A stretch of 64,000 nt of DNA from Deinococcus sp045062605 (GCF_045062605.1 NZ_JBJGDW010000001.1:62001-126000), one strand, 5' to 3'. Numbered from the stretch's first letter, positions 11,209 through 24,291 are shown. The notes: generated by a model not told the origin, from the sequence alone. Numbers and translations: made by a program.

Positions 11209-12134
11209 ATGACGGTCCAGAGCGACACCGGAGCGCAGGTGAAACGCTTGCCCCTGGCCCGCTTCACGACGCTGGGCGTGGGTGGCGAAGCCGAGGTCTG
11301 GTTCGTCTCGGACCATGAGCAACTGACTGAGGCGATGGCGCAGCCGTACCGCATCCTGGGCGGCGGCAGCAATCTGGTGATCGACGACAGGGGCGTGACC
11401 GAACGCGTGATCCGCCTGAGCGGTCCGCTGGCTGAACGCGACCTGGAAATGGACCCTGAATTGAGCCACGGCGATGAACTCGTGACCGGCTGGGTGGGCG
11501 GCGGCGTGCCTCTGCCCGGATTGATCCGAGCGCTGCAAAAACTGGGGTACAGCAATATGGAAGGCACCGTGGGCATTCCCGCGCAGGTGGGCGGCGCGGT
11601 CTGGATGAACGCTGGAACGCGCTACGGCGAGATGTTTGACGGCCTGCACACGCTGGAAATTGCCACGCCGGATGGACTGAAAGTGGTCACTCCCGATGAT
11701 CTACGCTGGGGCTACCGTGACAGCGGCATTCCACGCAACCACATCGTCACGCGGGTGCGCCTGAAACTCCAGCGAAGTACACCAGAAGATGTGTTGGCGA
11801 AAATGACGCTGGCCGACACCGCCCGCAAGGGCCAGCCCAAGATGAAAACCCCCGGCTGCGCTTTCAAGAACCCTGGCGGCTTGGGGGCCGGGCGGCTGAT
11901 CGACGAGGCCGGGCTGAAAGGAACGCGGGTGGGGAACGCCCTGATCGCCCCCGAACACGCCAACTTCATCGTGAATCTGGGTGGCGCGACCGCCAACGAC
12001 GTTCACGCCCTGCTGAACCTGATCCGCGCGCGGGTGGGCGTGCCGCTGGAGCTGGAATACGAACTGTGGCCGGATGACTCGCAGAGGCAGGCCGTGCCCG
12101 CCGCCACAGGCGCGCAGTGGTCTGCGGGTCCGAA

Positions 12135-12138
<4 letters not shown>
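11209..12138 (+). CDS. murB: UDP-N-acetylenolpyruvoylglucosamine reductase
   Basis: MurB reduces UDP-GlcNAc-enolpyruvate to UDP-MurNAc with FAD and NADPH. The 309-aa protein shows TTLGVGGEAEVWFV, ILGGGSNLVI, GIPAQVGGAVWMNAG, WGYRDSGI and the catalytic loop PGCAFKNPGG, with Cys at the position that is Ser in E. coli MurB. The ATG at 11209 is chosen; a GTG at 11203, overlapping the murC stop as GTGA, is equally possible. Confidence 0.95.
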
Positions 12139-14167
<2,029 letters not shown>

Positions 14168-14358
14168 GATGACCTCAGCAGAGTAAAGACTTGTGAGATC
14201 TGATTTTCCTCAGTTCTCGCCCTGCTTTATTTCGCCCGTTGAAGGTCCCCGCCGCACCCTGTGCGAAACCTCGTATAAAGGTGCGCTAAACTACCACCAA
14301 CCCAGACAGTGACCTCTCCTCTGCCCAGCAGACTGGAACGAGGCAAGGAGAAGATGAG

Positions 14359-15426
14359 ATGCAAGCGGCCAGAATTCGCGTGATCGGCTTGGGCGGGGCA
14401 GGCAACAATGCCGTGAACCGCATGATTGAATCGGGACTTGAAGGCGTGGAGTTTATCGCCGGCAACACGGACGCCCAGGTGCTGGCCAAGAGCCACGCCG
14501 AGATCCGTATTCAACTGGGTGACCGCCTGACGCGCGGCCTGGGCGCGGGCGCAGACCCCGACGTGGGCGAGAAAGCCGCGCTGGAAGACCGCGAACACAT
14601 CAAGGAGTACCTGGGCGGTACCGACATGCTGTTCATCACGGCGGGCATGGGCGGCGGCACTGGCACTGGTTCTGCGCCCGTGGTGGCCCAGATCGCCCGC
14701 GAAATGGGCATCCTAACGGTGGCCATCGTGACCCGCCCCTTCCGTTTTGAAGGCCCCAAACGTCTGCGCATCGCTGAAGAAGGCATCAGCAAGCTGGCCG
14801 ATGCGGTGGACGGCATGATCGTGGTGGACAACGAGAAACTGCTAACCGCCGTGGACAAGAAGGTCTCCTTCCGCGAAGCCTTTTTGATCGCGGACCGCGT
14901 GCTGTACTACGGTGTCAAGGGGATCAGCGATGTGATCAACGTCGAGGGCATGATCAACCTCGATTTTGCGGACGTGCGTAACCTGCTGTCCAACAGCGGC
15001 ACTGTATTGATGGGCATCGGCGCGGGCCGGGGCGAAAAGGTTTCCGAGGAAGCTGCCATGAGTGCCATCCACAGCCCGCTGCTGGAACGCGGCATCGAGG
15101 GTGCGCGCCGCATTCTGGTCAACGTGACCGGCAGCTATGACCTGAGTATGACCGACGCCAACGACATCGTCGAGAAGATTCGTCAGGCCACCGGGTTCGA
15201 GGACCCCGACATACTGTTCGGCATCACCCCTGACGAGGCAGCAGGTGACGAGGTGCGTGTGACCGTAATCGCCACCGGTTTCAATGAAACGCCCATGAGC
15301 ATCGCCAGTGGCAGCCCACGCAATGGCATCCCCGAGACTATTCGCCCGGTGCGCGGCAATGGCAGCAGCTACGATCCCAAGGATTACGACATCCCCGCCT
15401 TCCTGCGGAACGTCGAGCGCGAGTAA
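14359..15426 (+). CDS. ftsZ: Cell division protein FtsZ
   Basis: Tubulin-like GTPase forming the Z ring. The 355-aa protein has GLGGAGNNAVNRM, the tubulin signature GGGTGTGSAPVVA and the T7 loop MINLDFADVRNLL. The C-terminal linker is short and ends in the conserved FtsA-binding peptide (DIPAFLRN). An AAGGAG Shine-Dalgarno lies nine bases before the ATG, so this gene has a leadered mRNA. The 191-bp gap upstream holds TATAAA (14274) and TAAACT (14287), either of which could be a -10. Confidence 0.98.
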   Translation: MQAARIRVIGLGGAGNNAVNRMIESGLEGVEFIAGNTDAQVLAKSHAEIRIQLGDRLTRGLGAGADPDVGEKAALEDREHIKEYLGGTDMLFITAGMGGGTGTGSAPVVAQIAREMGILTVAIVTRPFRFEGPKRLRIAEEGISKLADAVDGMIVVDNEKLLTAVDKKVSFREAFLIADRVLYYGVKGISDVINVEGMINLDFADVRNLLSNSGTVLMGIGAGRGEKVSEEAAMSAIHSPLLERGIEGARRILVNVTGSYDLSMTDANDIVEKIRQATGFEDPDILFGITPDEAAGDEVRVTVIATGFNETPMSIASGSPRNGIPETIRPVRGNGSSYDPKDYDIPAFLRNVERE

Positions 15427-15454
15427 AGCACAGATCCAGTGATTACAAGATCAG

Positions 15455-15490
15455 ACAAGAGGCCGGGGCAGATCGCTCCGGCCCTCTTGT
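15455..15490 (+). terminator. Terminator after ftsZ
   Basis: ACAAGAGGCCGG pairs with CCGGCCCTCTTGT around an 11-base loop with one mismatch. The 340 bp from here to the next gene is comparatively AT-rich. It contains a doubtful 77-codon frame at 15492 and the promoter at 15700-15728. Confidence 0.7.
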
Positions 15491-15699
15491 ATTGCCGAAA
15501 CTGATTGATGATGTGGAGAGTAAAAAATCAGTCGATCTTTCAGCAAAATTGCGTACTGTCATACAGGAAAGGGCTGCTCCCAGAAGATGCATCACAGCGA
15601 GTAAAACGGCGACTCTCGCATCATCACAAAATGCCCGAAGGCATGTGATTGACTGGCCTCTGTTTGTGCTGGGATTCTATCTTTATTTGACCTGCCAAT

Positions 15700-15728
15700 T
15701 TGACACAGCCAGCGAAACTCGTTAAGGT
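15700..15728 (+). promoter_or_regulatory. Promoter with -35 and -10 for the LivJ-type gene
   Basis: TTGACA, a 17-base spacer and TAAGGT, about 100 bases before the ATG. This is one of the few consensus -35 elements in the window and implies a long leader. Confidence 0.65.
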
Positions 15729-15831
15729 AACAGAATCTGTTTTTAACCGATTCCGGCCTCTTCGATTTCGGCCCGTACACAAAGCGGACCGAGTTTTTTA
15801 ATATTGAATGCCGGGTCTCCTGGAGGAACAA

Positions 15832-16986
15832 ATGAAGAAAATGACCTTAAATCTGATGACCCTGGGCCTTCTCGCGACTGGCGTTGCGGGCGCGCAGACC
15901 ACCATCAAGATCGCCAGCCTCTCGCCGCTGTCGGGCAGCCAGAGCTTTACCGGCACGCTGGTCAAGAACGGCGCGCAACTGGCCGTCGACGAGCAGAAGG
16001 CCGCCTTCAAGAAGCTGGGTTTCAACCTGCAATTTGTCGGCTATGACGACCAGGCAGACCCGGCCACCGGCACGGCGGCGGCGCGCAAGATCGCCTCTGA
16101 CCGCGCAATCTTGGGCGTGGTGGGCACCATGAACAGCGGCGTGGCGATTCCGGCCAGCGAGGCGCTCAAGGCCAGCCACGTCACGATGGTCAGCCCGGCA
16201 GTCACCGCCAACGAGGTCACGGACCGGGGACTGGCCAACATGAACCGCATCGTGGCCCGCAATGACGCCCAGGGACCGGCGGGCGCGGAGTTCATGATGA
16301 ACGAGCTGAAGGCCAAGTCGGTCTACATCCTGAACGACAAGACCTCTTACGGTGAGGGACTGGCCGCCGAGGTCGAGAAGACCCTCAAGGCGGGCGGGGC
16401 CAAAGTGGTCGTCAACGAGGGCACCGAGGAAAAGAGCGACTTTTCCAGCATCATCGCCAAAATCAAGTTGCAGAGGCCGGACGCGGTGTACTTCGGCGGC
16501 ATCTACACCCAGATCGGCATCTTTATCCGGCAGTTGCGTGACGCGGGTATCAATATTCCCGTCGTCGGCGGTGACGGCCTGGACAGCACCGAGCTGGCCG
16601 TGATCGCGGCCAAGGGTGCCAACAACATCTACTACACCACCATCGTCGCGCCGCTGGAATCGCTGCCCGCCGCCAAGACCTTCACGGCCAACTACCGCAA
16701 GGCATTCAAGACCGTGCCCGCCGGATACGCCGCGTTCTCCTACGACTCGGCCAACGTGATCGCCCAGGGCATTCTGGACGCGGCCAAAGCGAACGGCGGC
16801 AAGCTGCCCAGCCGCACGCAGGTGGAAACGGCCATCCGCAAGGGCAGCTTCAAGGGCCTGCTATCGGGCGACGTGACTTTCAACAGCGTTGGAGACCGCA
16901 ACTCGGTCACGCTGTACATCATGAAGGTGGACGCGGGTAAACAGAGCCTGTCGGCGCAGTCCACGGTCAAGCCGCCCCAGAAGTAG
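15832..16986 (+). CDS. Branched-chain amino acid ABC transporter, substrate-binding protein (LivJ/LivK type)
   Basis: A 384-aa secreted type I periplasmic binding protein. The signal peptide is MKKMTLNLMTLGLLATGVAG with cleavage before QTT. The mature start TIKIASLSPLSGSQSFTG and later GVVGTMNSGVAIPASEALK and FGGIYTQIGIFIRQL follow the Leu/Ile/Val-binding layout. The ATG at 15832 is fixed by GGAGGA six bases upstream. No permease or ATPase genes are adjacent, so the rest of the transporter is encoded elsewhere. Confidence 0.92.
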   Translation: MKKMTLNLMTLGLLATGVAGAQTTIKIASLSPLSGSQSFTGTLVKNGAQLAVDEQKAAFKKLGFNLQFVGYDDQADPATGTAAARKIASDRAILGVVGTMNSGVAIPASEALKASHVTMVSPAVTANEVTDRGLANMNRIVARNDAQGPAGAEFMMNELKAKSVYILNDKTSYGEGLAAEVEKTLKAGGAKVVVNEGTEEKSDFSSIIAKIKLQRPDAVYFGGIYTQIGIFIRQLRDAGINIPVVGGDGLDSTELAVIAAKGANNIYYTTIVAPLESLPAAKTFTANYRKAFKTVPAGYAAFSYDSANVIAQGILDAAKANGGKLPSRTQVETAIRKGSFKGLLSGDVTFNSVGDRNSVTLYIMKVDAGKQSLSAQSTVKPPQK

Positions 16987-16994
16987 GCGGCATA

Positions 16995-17046
16995 CCAAAG
17001 AGGCGGGGCGTGGGGAAGATGGTTTCCCTGCGCCCCGCCCCTTTGG
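16995..17046. terminator. Bidirectional terminator between the LivJ-type gene and pfkA
   Basis: CCAAAG...CTTTGG encloses a long GC stem (GGCGGGGCG with CGCCCCGCC). It is symmetric and serves two convergent genes. Confidence 0.8.
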
Positions 17047-17072
17047 ATGTCCGCCCTAAACGCTGTATTTTC

Positions 17073-18080
17073 CTACACGCTCAGTTTCTTGGCGCAGCGG
17101 TAGAGGTCACGGTTGACGTCCTTGCGCTTTTCCCAGGTCTCGTGCAGGGGTGTGTGGATGATCTCGCTACCGTGCCGCCCCACCATCACGCCACTGATGC
17201 CGTCCATCAGGGCGTAGACGGCGGCCTCGCCCAGACGGCTGGCCAGAATTCGGTCACTGGAGACCGGGGCACCGCCGCGCTGAATGTGGCCCAGGATGCT
17301 GACGCGGGTTTCCAGGCCCGTCCCGGCCTGAATGGCGTCCCCCACGCCCTGCGCGCCGCCCGGCACGCCCTCGGCCACGATCACGATACTGCCGGTCTTG
17401 CCCTTCTTGACGCTGTCCTTGACGATCTGGATCACGTCCTCGATGGGCTTGTCGTCCTCGGGGATAAAGACTTCCTCCGCGCCCCCAGCCACCGCCACGT
17501 CCAGCGCGATATGCCCGGCGTGGCGGCCCATCACCTCGATCACGAAGATGCGCTCGTGGCTGGCCCCGGTGTCGCGCAGCTTGTCCACGGCGTCCAGCGC
17601 AGTCTCCACGGCAGTGAAATAGCCGATGGTGTGATCGGTGCCGTACAGGTCGTTGTCGATGGTGCCGGGCACGCCGATCACCGGAATGCCGTGTTCCTGC
17701 TCCAGCAGGTGCGCGCCGTGAAAGCTGCCGTCGCCGCCGATCACGATCAGGCCGCCCACGCCGTTGTCCCGCAAGTGCTGCGCGCCACTGGCCCGGCCCT
17801 CCGGGGTGCGCCAGGTGGCGCTGCGGGCGGTGAGCAAAATGGTGCCGCCGCGCTGGATGGTGTTGGCCACGTCACGCGGGCCGATGGGTTTCATTTCGCC
17901 CCGGTGCAGGCCGGAAAAGCCCCGGCGCACGCCCATGACCTCCAGCCCTTCAAAGGCGGAGGTGCGGACCACGGCGCGGATGGCCGCATTCATGCCGGGC
18001 GCGTCACCGCCGCTGGTCAGGACCGCCACGCGCTGAATGCCTGCGGGGTTGGGGTGCCGGGTGGGGGTGGGTTCAGTCAT
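17073..18080 (-). CDS. pfkA: ATP-dependent 6-phosphofructokinase
   Basis: Commits fructose 6-phosphate to glycolysis. The 335-aa protein shows VAVLTSGGDAPGMNAAIRA (ATP loop), IGGDGSFHGA, GVPGTIDNDLYGTDHTIGY (catalytic Asp of the TIDND motif) and VEVMGRHAGHIAL-type MGRHAGHIALDVA. The N terminus is slightly extended by Pro/Thr-rich residues. It is 83 bases downstream of the rsmI operon on the same strand. Confidence 0.96.
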   Translation of the reverse strand: MTEPTPTRHPNPAGIQRVAVLTSGGDAPGMNAAIRAVVRTSAFEGLEVMGVRRGFSGLHRGEMKPIGPRDVANTIQRGGTILLTARSATWRTPEGRASGAQHLRDNGVGGLIVIGGDGSFHGAHLLEQEHGIPVIGVPGTIDNDLYGTDHTIGYFTAVETALDAVDKLRDTGASHERIFVIEVMGRHAGHIALDVAVAGGAEEVFIPEDDKPIEDVIQIVKDSVKKGKTGSIVIVAEGVPGGAQGVGDAIQAGTGLETRVSILGHIQRGGAPVSSDRILASRLGEAAVYALMDGISGVMVGRHGSEIIHTPLHETWEKRKDVNRDLYRCAKKLSV

Positions 18081-18163
18081 ATTCAGTCTCGCTTTTTGGG
18101 GAAAGGGAAGATCGGAGGGAAGGTGGCACTGTGGATCAGCCCGATTGATTCAGCCCAGTCGAT

Positions 18164-19779
<1,616 letters not shown>

Positions 19780-19783
<4 letters not shown>

Positions 19784-19857
19784 GCGCCGCCCCGCCTGAT
19801 AACGGTCAGGGCGGCGTTGGAGGGGGTGCCGCTCTGGGGAGTGGCGAACAGAACCAT
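19780..19857 (-). CDS. 25-codon leaderless upstream ORF
   Basis: ATG at 19857 lies seven bases after a TAGAAT hexamer. The frame runs MVLFATPQSGTPSNAALTVI and ends RRGGA, with its TGA overlapping the GTG start of the membrane-protein gene. Such an arrangement would allow ribosomes to load on a leaderless mRNA and reinitiate on the next gene. No homology can be judged at this length, so it may act as a coupling leader rather than a functional peptide. Confidence 0.5.
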
Positions 19858-19864
19858 GTTGCAC

Positions 19865-19870
19865 ATTCTA
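19865..19870 (-). promoter_or_regulatory. Leaderless-type -10 box of the rsmI operon
   Basis: On the minus strand TAGAAT is followed by seven bases and the ATG of the 25-codon ORF. Confidence 0.6.
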
Positions 19871-19927
19871 GCGGTCGGCGGCGTCCACAGGCCATCAGTC
19901 GGCTCACGCTGTCCTCCCGGCAACCGT

Positions 19928-19933
19928 TAGGCT
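19928..19933 (+). promoter_or_regulatory. Leaderless-type -10 box of rlmH
   Basis: TAGGCT is followed by seven bases (GCTGCCC) and the rlmH ATG. Confidence 0.6.
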
Positions 19934-19940
19934 GCTGCCC

Positions 19941-20408
19941 ATGAGGCTGCACCTGATCACCGTCGGAGAACCCCGGCTGGCCTACGCCCGCGCGGGCTGG
20001 GACGAGTACGCCACGCGGCTGAGGCGCTACCACAAGTTTCAGGTCAGCCGCGTGTCCGGCAAGACGCAGGCGCTGGAAAGTGAGGCCGTTCGCAGGGCCG
20101 CCGGAAAAGCGCCCCTGATCCTGCTGGACCCGCGCGGACGGCAGTTCACCTCGGGGGGCCTGAGCGCCTATCTGGACGCCCGCGCGCTGGGCGGCACCGG
20201 GGAATTGGCCTTTGCAGTGGGCGGCCCGGAAGGCCACACAGACGAGTTGCGTGCTGGAGCCGACACCCTGTGGAGCTTAGGGGAACTGACCCTGCCGCAC
20301 GATCTGGCGATGGTGGTGCTGGCCGAGGCGCTGTACCGCGCGGCGACGATCAGCGCCGGAGAGCCGTACCACCGAGGCCAGGGGGCGGGGCAGCCACCTG
20401 GCAGGTGA
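19941..20408 (+). CDS. rlmH: 23S rRNA (pseudouridine1915-N3)-methyltransferase
   Basis: RlmH methylates pseudouridine 1915 in helix 69 of 23S rRNA. The 155-aa SPOUT enzyme starts MRLHLITVGEPRLAYA and carries ILLDPRGRQFTSGGLSAYL, FAVGGPEGHTDELR (cofactor knot) and the C-terminal GEPYHR that ends most family members. Here an extra GQGAGQPPGR tail follows. It is divergent from the rsmI operon, giving two rRNA methylation genes back to back. Confidence 0.93.
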   Translation: MRLHLITVGEPRLAYARAGWDEYATRLRRYHKFQVSRVSGKTQALESEAVRRAAGKAPLILLDPRGRQFTSGGLSAYLDARALGGTGELAFAVGGPEGHTDELRAGADTLWSLGELTLPHDLAMVVLAEALYRAATISAGEPYHRGQGAGQPPGR

Positions 20409-20527
20409 ACCCGCCATGTCCCAGAGCAGGTGTTGGAAGAGCTGCTCACTATTGACCGGACGAAGTAGGTAATTTTTGCCGAGTATTTGGGACCGGCACA
20501 GCTCCGAAGGAGAGAATGGAAGCATCA

Positions 20528-20661
20528 TATGGATTCCGTCTGTCTCGGGTAAAAATCGGGACAGTGCCAATTTCTACACTCCACGCCTGGAACCCGTTTT
20601 TCTCCCGCTCACTCCGTGCAAATTTCCAGGTGTCTCCAACACCTTTCAATCGGAGTCCGTA
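20528..20661 (+). mobile_element. 134-bp MITE-like element, copy A
   Basis: The element begins TATGGATTCCG and ends CGGAGTCCGTA, which are imperfect terminal inverted repeats. It is flanked by TCA on both sides (20525-20527 and 20662-20664), a 3-bp target duplication. It is the inverted counterpart of 46144-46277, with the same 134-bp length and shared blocks such as GGAACCCGTTTTTCTC and AATCGGGACAG. It has no coding capacity. The rest of the 20409-20704 spacer shows no gene. Confidence 0.75.
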
Positions 20662-20704
20662 TCAGAAGTCCTCTTTTCCGATGCCGTAATTCGGACAGAT
20701 GCTC

Positions 20705-20710
20705 TAGACT
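20705..20710 (+). promoter_or_regulatory. Leaderless-type -10 box of the GNAT gene
   Basis: TAGACT is followed by seven bases and a GTG at 20718, which decides that start. Confidence 0.6.
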
Positions 20711-20717
20711 TCCCGCC

Positions 20718-21335
20718 GTGACCCCCGATGTGCCCGCCGCCCCCGAAACCGAGTGGTTCCAGACGCCCACCCTGCGGGGGCGGCATGTCTTTCTGGAAGG
20801 GTTGAACGAATCGCACGCCGCCGACCTGTGCGCCGGGGCGGACGATGAGACGGTGCGGCTGCTGGCACGCGGTGGACCAACTGAGTCCACGCCCGCCGCC
20901 TGGGCCGACTACATCGGGCGGCTCAATGCCCTGCCGCAGCGGATCAATTTCGCGGTGCGGCAGGTGAAAAGCGGCGTGACCGTGGGCCGCATCAGCTACA
21001 GCGAGATCAGGTGGGCGGACCGCTGGACCGAAATCGGCACCATGTTGCTGCCCGCCGCGCAGGGCACGGCGGTCAACCCGGAGGCCAAGCTGCTGCTGAT
21101 GGCCCACGCCTTTGAGGTACTGGGCGCGAACCGCATTCATTTCAAGGTGGACAGCCGCAACGCCCGCAGCATCCGCGCCATGCACAAACTGGGCGCGGTG
21201 CAGGAGGGGACGCTGCGGCAGTACCAGGTGCGCCCGGACCGATTTGCCCGCGACAGCGTGATATTCAGCGTGCTGCAAGATGAATGGCCTGCAGTCAGGG
21301 CTGGGCTGGAGGCCCGCGTCGCCTCGCTGATCTGA
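20718..21335 (+). CDS. GNAT family N-acetyltransferase (RimJ/RimL type)
   Basis: The 205-aa protein shows the RimJ/L-like layout: TLRGRHVFLEGLNESHAADL at the N terminus, VTVGRISYSEIRWADRWTEIG in the core, and ANRIHFKVDSRNARSIRAMHKLGAVQEG-type motif B at the end (key residues NARSIRAMHKLGA). It would transfer an acetyl group from acetyl-CoA to a protein or small-molecule amine. The substrate is unknown. The mobile element ends only 56 bases before the start, just upstream of its promoter. Confidence 0.88.
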   Translation: MTPDVPAAPETEWFQTPTLRGRHVFLEGLNESHAADLCAGADDETVRLLARGGPTESTPAAWADYIGRLNALPQRINFAVRQVKSGVTVGRISYSEIRWADRWTEIGTMLLPAAQGTAVNPEAKLLLMAHAFEVLGANRIHFKVDSRNARSIRAMHKLGAVQEGTLRQYQVRPDRFARDSVIFSVLQDEWPAVRAGLEARVASLI

Positions 21336-21383
21336 CCTCGCACTTGTCCCAAATCCTCATCTGGATAAGTGCGCCGCTAACGA

Positions 21384-21389
21384 TTGACA
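21384..21389 (+). promoter_or_regulatory. Candidate -35 box of the secreted-protein gene
   Basis: TTGACA lies 30 bases before the ATG at 21419. TAGCCT (13 bases downstream of the box) sits ten bases before the start and is a possible -10, but the spacing is short. Confidence 0.3.
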
Positions 21390-21418
21390 AAGTAACGCCT
21401 GTTAGCCTCATAGGCACT

Positions 21419-21880
21419 ATGCCCACGCCGCGCCCCGCCCTCGTCTCCATCCTTGCCCTGAGTCTACTGGGATCTTCGGCCTCTGCCCTGATCGTTCCCA
21501 TGAGCGGCTGGGTGCCGGTGAACGGCAACGCCAACGTCTGGACCGACATCAGCGGGGCCTGCCTGCTGCGCGAGGAACGCTCCGGGCAAGCGTTTCCGGT
21601 CCTGGCCTCGCAGCAGGAGGCATTGACCTTTGCCGCCAAACTGCGCGTACAACTGGGCAAGTCGATGGGTCCTGTGGTGACCCAGCCAGTGGACCGCGCC
21701 GGATTCTGGGCCGTGCTAGCCGCCTACGATTACAGGAAAGAGGACGCGACGTACAAGGTCTCGCAGCTCTACATCAACGACGCGGGAACCCTGCGGACCG
21801 TGACGGGCAGCAGCGCGGACGGCGAGAAGGGCGCATGCGTGAATGCCATGCGCGAATTTATCCGCTATCTGGCAGATTGA
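21419..21880 (+). CDS. Secreted protein of unknown function
   Basis: The 154-aa protein has a signal peptide (RPALVSILALSLLGSSASA) with cleavage near residue 22. The mature part of about 130 residues contains two cysteines (SGACLLREE and EKGACVNAM) that could form a disulfide. I do not recognise a family. The ATG at 21419 is chosen because the longer frame from 21284 would start inside the preceding gene. It lies 134 bases upstream of mraY on the same strand. Confidence 0.75.
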   Translation: MPTPRPALVSILALSLLGSSASALIVPMSGWVPVNGNANVWTDISGACLLREERSGQAFPVLASQQEALTFAAKLRVQLGKSMGPVVTQPVDRAGFWAVLAAYDYRKEDATYKVSQLYINDAGTLRTVTGSSADGEKGACVNAMREFIRYLAD

Positions 21881-22014
21881 GGGCGGATGTCGGGGGGCTG
21901 CTCGCAGCACTGAGAACCGGGCCGCCCAGCGCCCGCGTGCTACCCTCGCCAATTGATGTGTGAACAACATTTCCCCTTTCCATCTATCTCCAGCGCCGAC
22001 TTGAGGACACAGCC

Positions 22015-22932
<918 letters not shown>

Positions 22933-22992
22933 GGGGGGTTGTGGGCTGTCGGGTGTGGGTTGTGGGAGAAGCCAGGCGAAGCCTCATTCTTG

Positions 22993-23032
22993 ACCCCTCT
23001 ACCCTTGCGGGAGAGGGGTGCTGCGAAGCAGC
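22993..23032. repeat. Double-hairpin intergenic repeat
   Basis: ACCCCTCT...AGAGGGGT forms one hairpin and GCTGC-GAA-GCAGC a second, immediately adjacent. This type of GC-rich palindrome is dispersed in many bacterial genomes. It sits between mraY and the rRNA methyltransferase and covers the GTG at 23018, so the annotated start of that gene is doubtful. Confidence 0.55.
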
Positions 23033-24019
23033 GGGGTGAGGGGGCCACCGGGCAAGCCTCAGCCTGAGCAACATGCCGGGCTTGCCGTCATCACCGCCGC
23101 CCTCGCCCGCCGCGCCCATCTGCCCGCGCAGGGCACCACCTTCTACCGGGGCGTCCATACCACCGAAACTGCCGGGGAATTCGCGCTGGACGTGGCCGGG
23201 GACGCCGGGGTGCTGAGCCTGTACGCTGATCTCTCGCCGGAGGAAGAAATAGAACTGGCCGGGGCGTGCGGCGAGGCGGCGGGGCTGGCGGGCATCTACC
23301 TCAAACGCCGTCCCCCCGAAGCGCGGCACGCGGCGAATGTGGAGCGGGACTGGCTCTCACCCCCTGATCCCATCTGGGGCGAGGCGCGTGAGGAAGTCAC
23401 GGCGCTGGAAAACGGCGTGCCCTTCCTGATTCGCCCCGGCGCGGACCTGAGCATCGGCCTGTTCGCGGACGCCCGCCCGGCGCGGGGGTGGGTCCGGCAG
23501 CACGCCCCGACGCGGGTGCTGAACGCCTTCGCCTACACCTGCGGCTTTGGCGTGAATGCCTCGCTGGGCGGCGCGCAGGCCGTCAAGAACGTGGACCTGT
23601 CGCGCAAGGTGCTGGTCTGGGGGCAGGAGAATTACGCGCTGAGCGGCGTCAGCGCCCCAGACGACGATTTCCTGTACGGCGACGTGTTCGACTGGTTCCG
23701 GCGTCTGGAACGGCGCGGCGATACCTTTGATCTGGTGATTCTGGACCCTCCCAGCTTTGCGCGGGGCAGGGCTGGAGTCTGGCGTGCGGAAAGGGATTAC
23801 GGGCGGCTGGCAGCGCTGGCGGCAACAGTGACCGCGCCGGGCGGGCAGATGCTCACGCTGCTCAACCACGCTGGCGTCTCCCCTGCCAGCTTTGACCGCA
23901 TGGTCCGGCTGGGTCTGGAGGAAACCGGGCGAGGAGGCCGCGTTCTGGAAAGCCCGGGCGCGGGCGCGGATTTTCCGGGGGCCACGCATCTGAAAGCGGT
24001 GGTATGGGCGCTGGACTGA
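23018..24019 (+). CDS. Class I SAM-dependent rRNA methyltransferase (RlmI/RlmK-like fold)
   Basis: The frame codes for up to 333 aa. Conserved parts begin around AALARRAHLPAQGTTFYRG. Methyltransferase landmarks are NGVPFLIRPGADLSIGLFADAR, VLNAFAYTCGFGVNASLGGA (motif I) and DLVILDPPSFARG (DPP catalytic motif), as in rRNA cytosine-5 and RlmI-type enzymes. The first 20 codons come from a repeat, and GTG 23018 or 23036 are the only plausible in-frame starts. An ATG at 23073 (MPGLP) is offset by one base from the conserved frame. Confidence 0.82.
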   Translation: MLRSSGVRGPPGKPQPEQHAGLAVITAALARRAHLPAQGTTFYRGVHTTETAGEFALDVAGDAGVLSLYADLSPEEEIELAGACGEAAGLAGIYLKRRPPEARHAANVERDWLSPPDPIWGEAREEVTALENGVPFLIRPGADLSIGLFADARPARGWVRQHAPTRVLNAFAYTCGFGVNASLGGAQAVKNVDLSRKVLVWGQENYALSGVSAPDDDFLYGDVFDWFRRLERRGDTFDLVILDPPSFARGRAGVWRAERDYGRLAALAATVTAPGGQMLTLLNHAGVSPASFDRMVRLGLEETGRGGRVLESPGAGADFPGATHLKAVVWALD

Positions 24020-24054
24020 GCTGCCGGAACTGGGTTGCCGGGACTGAGCTGCCG
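24013..24054. repeat. Three 14-bp tandem repeats
   Basis: GGACTGAGCTGCCG occurs at 24013 and 24041, with the variant GAACTGGGTTGCCG between. The array covers the methyltransferase stop codon and the spacer to the convergent small gene. Confidence 0.6.
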
Positions 24055-24057
24055 GGA

Positions 24058-24279
24058 CTAGATTTCTTCGGGCAGACGGAAGGGGGCCAGTTTGCCCGCC
24101 GCGAAGCTACAGATCAGGTCACCCAGCGCAATGTCCTCGCTCATCGCCTCGTAAACAGTGAAACGAATGACCTCGCCCGCCTCCACGCGGCGCAGCACAT
24201 TCAGCGTGACCCAACCGCTCACGGTGATCTCACCGTAGGTCATGCTGAAGAATTCGGTGGCTTCGGGCGGGCTGGGCAT
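24058..24279 (-). CDS. Small conserved-looking protein of unknown function
   Basis: The 73-aa protein (MPSPPEATEFFSMTYGEITV...) is acidic, has no signal peptide or membrane segment, and its central part (VTLNVLRRVEAGEVIRFTVYEAM) predicts beta strands. I do not recognise it. A leaderless-type -10 precedes the ATG, and codon use is like its neighbours, which supports a real gene. Confidence 0.6.
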   Translation of the reverse strand: MPSPPEATEFFSMTYGEITVSGWVTLNVLRRVEAGEVIRFTVYEAMSEDIALGDLICSFAAGKLAPFRLPEEI

Positions 24280-24285
24280 CCTTCA

Positions 24286-24291
24286 AAGATA
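24286..24291 (-). promoter_or_regulatory. Leaderless-type -10 box of the 73-codon gene
   Basis: On the minus strand TATCTT is followed by six bases and the ATG at 24279. Confidence 0.5.

Noticed and set aside
14264..14292. Full sigma70 promoter for ftsZ
   Set aside because: TAAACT and TATAAA are present, but no -35-like hexamer lies at 16-18 bases from either, so I could not choose one with confidence.
15492..15725. 77-codon plus-strand frame after ftsZ
   Set aside because: It begins inside the ftsZ terminator region, covers the LivJ-type promoter and shows no domain; treated as spacer.
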